DNA of 64,000 nucleotides from Chryseobacterium indologenes (GTDB lineage: Bacteria > Bacteroidota > Bacteroidia > Flavobacteriales > Weeksellaceae). Shown piece after piece: positions 62,934 to 64,000 of this stretch. The translations under genes were made by a program, and so were the position numbers. The notes beneath the pieces were generated by a model. The model was not told where the DNA came from. It was given only the letters and a program-made list of their open reading frames with translations, and did not search any database. Where the stretch lies: positions 124,001 to 188,000 of the forward strand of contig NZ_LJOD01000001.1 of assembly GCF_001295265.1 (NCBI RefSeq). Reading direction: 5' to 3'. The first letter of the stretch is position 1. Each line of letters opens with the position of its first letter.

Positions 62934-64000
62934 TTACCAAAACCTTACATACAAGGCAGTCAGCAAAAGCAGTGTCAGTACTATCAAAACTAAGGTTCTG
63001 TTATCTACTTTAAACATCGTTACATTAATGGCAAAGGCTTTAGGATTAACTTTCGGACCTGCCAGACTAATCAGTATCATGGCAATTATTGTGATAAAAA
63101 ACGACCATCCCATATTAATCAGGAAAGGAATCTCCGTAATGGTATGCACCGCTCCATTCTCCAGCTTTTCATAGGTAAATGCCGTATACATCCACGTCTC
63201 TTTCCCGAAAATTTCTACAGCAAAACTGTTAAAGAATATCGCCAGGACAAAGCCTAAGATAACTCCTACCAAAGCGGCTGTTCCTGTTGTTCTTTTCCAG
63301 AACATTCCCAAAAGGAACATGGCAAAAACTCCAGGACTGATAAAGCCTGTATATTTCTGGATAAATGTGAAACCTCCTTCACCACCAATTCCCAAAACAT
63401 CTGTCCAGGTAAAGGCCAATGCTGCCATCATTGCAATAATAATGACCCAGCGGCCTGTTCTCACCATCTGAATTTCGGTGGCATCTGTTTTAAGATATTT
63501 CTTATAAATATCCAGGGTAAAAATGGTTGAAATACTGTTCACTTTTCCTGCCAGTGAAGCTACAATCGCTGCTGTCAATGCTGCAATGGCTAATCCTTTC
63601 AGCCCTACAGGTAAGAATCCTAATATTGCAGAGTATGCTCCGTCTTTCACTCCGTTGAATCCCGGAAGGTGTCCTTTGGAATATAAAACATAAGCAGCGA
63701 TTCCCGGAAGCATTACGATTACAGGCATGAATAATTTCAGGAAACCCGCAAACAGAATTCCTGTTCTTGCCGTTTTCAGATCTGCCCCTAAAGCTCTCTG
63801 GGTGATATACTGATTACAGCCCCAATAGTTCAGGTTAACAATCCACTGACCGGCAAAATACATGGCCAAGCCTGGCAACACGACATATTTCTGTACCTCA
63901 AGATTCTGAGACATCGCCAACGTAGTTGTGGTTGTTGTTGGTTTTTCAAGAATCAGCTTAAAGTGCTGCGGTGCCTCATTGATCAGGGTATTAAATCCTG
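62934..64000 (-). CDS. sodium:solute symporter (SSS family), 5' part outside the window
   Basis: The last 354 codons or so of a sodium/solute symporter; the frame is open to the window edge, so the start is missing. Typical SSS sequences include QWIVNLNYWGCNQYITQRAL, then SLAGKVNSISTIFTLDIYKK and GFISPGVFAMFLLGMFWKR, with at least eight membrane helices. Resembles SGLT-like sugar symporters; the substrate is uncertain. It is probably a chromosomal gene next to the inserted element. Confidence 0.85.
   Translation of the reverse strand, partial: GFNTLINEAPQHFKLILEKPTTTTTTLAMSQNLEVQKYVVLPGLAMYFAGQWIVNLNYWGCNQYITQRALGADLKTARTGILFAGFLKLFMPVIVMLPGIAAYVLYSKGHLPGFNGVKDGAYSAILGFLPVGLKGLAIAALTAAIVASLAGKVNSISTIFTLDIYKKYLKTDATEIQMVRTGRWVIIIAMMAALAFTWTDVLGIGGEGGFTFIQKYTGFISPGVFAMFLLGMFWKRTTGTAALVGVILGFVLAIFFNSFAVEIFGKETWMYTAFTYEKLENGAVHTITEIPFLINMGWSFFITIIAMILISLAGPKVNPKAFAINVTMFKVDNRTLVLIVLTLLLLTALYVRFW

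Noticed and set aside
1..64000. Tyrosine or serine integrase gene of the ICE
   Set aside because: No reading frame in the window shows integrase motifs; it probably lies beyond the left edge.
1..64000. tRNA or rRNA genes, including a tRNA att site
   Set aside because: I found no cloverleaf-like or rRNA-like sequence in the gaps between genes.

Overview
The window comes from a low-GC member of the Bacteroidota, most likely a flavobacterium close to Chryseobacterium or Elizabethkingia. The evidence is TAnnTTTG-type promoters, A-rich ribosome-binding regions, a CTnDOT-like set of Tra proteins, RteC regulators, TonB/carboxypeptidase-regulatory outer-membrane proteins and a flanking sodium/solute symporter. 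The species is inferred, not shown. Almost the whole window reads as a large integrative and conjugative element (ICE) loaded with cargo. The only clearly chromosomal-looking gene is the symporter at the right edge. No integrase is visible, so the left end probably lies outside the window.

Layout. 0.2-2.2 kb: a regulatory cluster with a sigma-region-4/alpha-CTD-like protein, a degenerate receiver protein and two excisionase-type helix-turn-helix (HTH) proteins. 2.4-6.1 kb: a stress island with a frameshifted TetR gene, HdeD-like protein, DUF1269 coiled-coil protein, UspA and a decayed UspA copy. 6.1-11.3 kb: a three-part multidrug exporter (MFS, HlyD and TolC families), a small outer-membrane barrel and a MarR repressor, followed by a VOC-fold protein. 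12.0-25.1 kb: the conjugation machine, read leftwards (traA, DUF3408 proteins, a TraD-like protein, traE-F-G-I-J-K-L-M-N-O-Q). 25.1-30.4 kb: a long repetitive traA leader, a probable oriT hairpin, mobA, the mobB relaxase, a DoxX-type insertion and the mobC coupling protein.

30.7-38.2 kb holds a complete isoleucine/valine biosynthesis operon, ilvE-D-B-N-C-A, as cargo. It is preceded by two consecutive attenuators, each with its own short isoleucine-rich leader peptide and its own terminator. I regard this as the most striking regulatory arrangement here. 38.2-46.0 kb carries a frameshifted DUF420 membrane gene, two TonB-type outer-membrane proteins and a LytS/LytTR two-component pair. 46.4-53.1 kb: rteC, a giant methylase-helicase and DUF1896. 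53.3-55.8 kb: an arsenic operon (arsR, DUF6428, arsenate reductase, ACR3 pump). 55.9-62.5 kb: a DUF1016 nuclease, topoisomerase III, a DUF3945 protein, a second excisionase-type pair and a second rteC, laid out like the excision module of CTnDOT.

A second unusual signal is a dispersed motif. GCCAAACACTGCC (in the sense of the downstream gene), often doubled at a 20-nt step, or degenerate forms of it, sits upstream of seven ICE backbone transcription units. I did not see it in front of cargo operons. It looks like the operator of an ICE-wide transfer/excision regulon, possibly read by the small HTH proteins or RteC.
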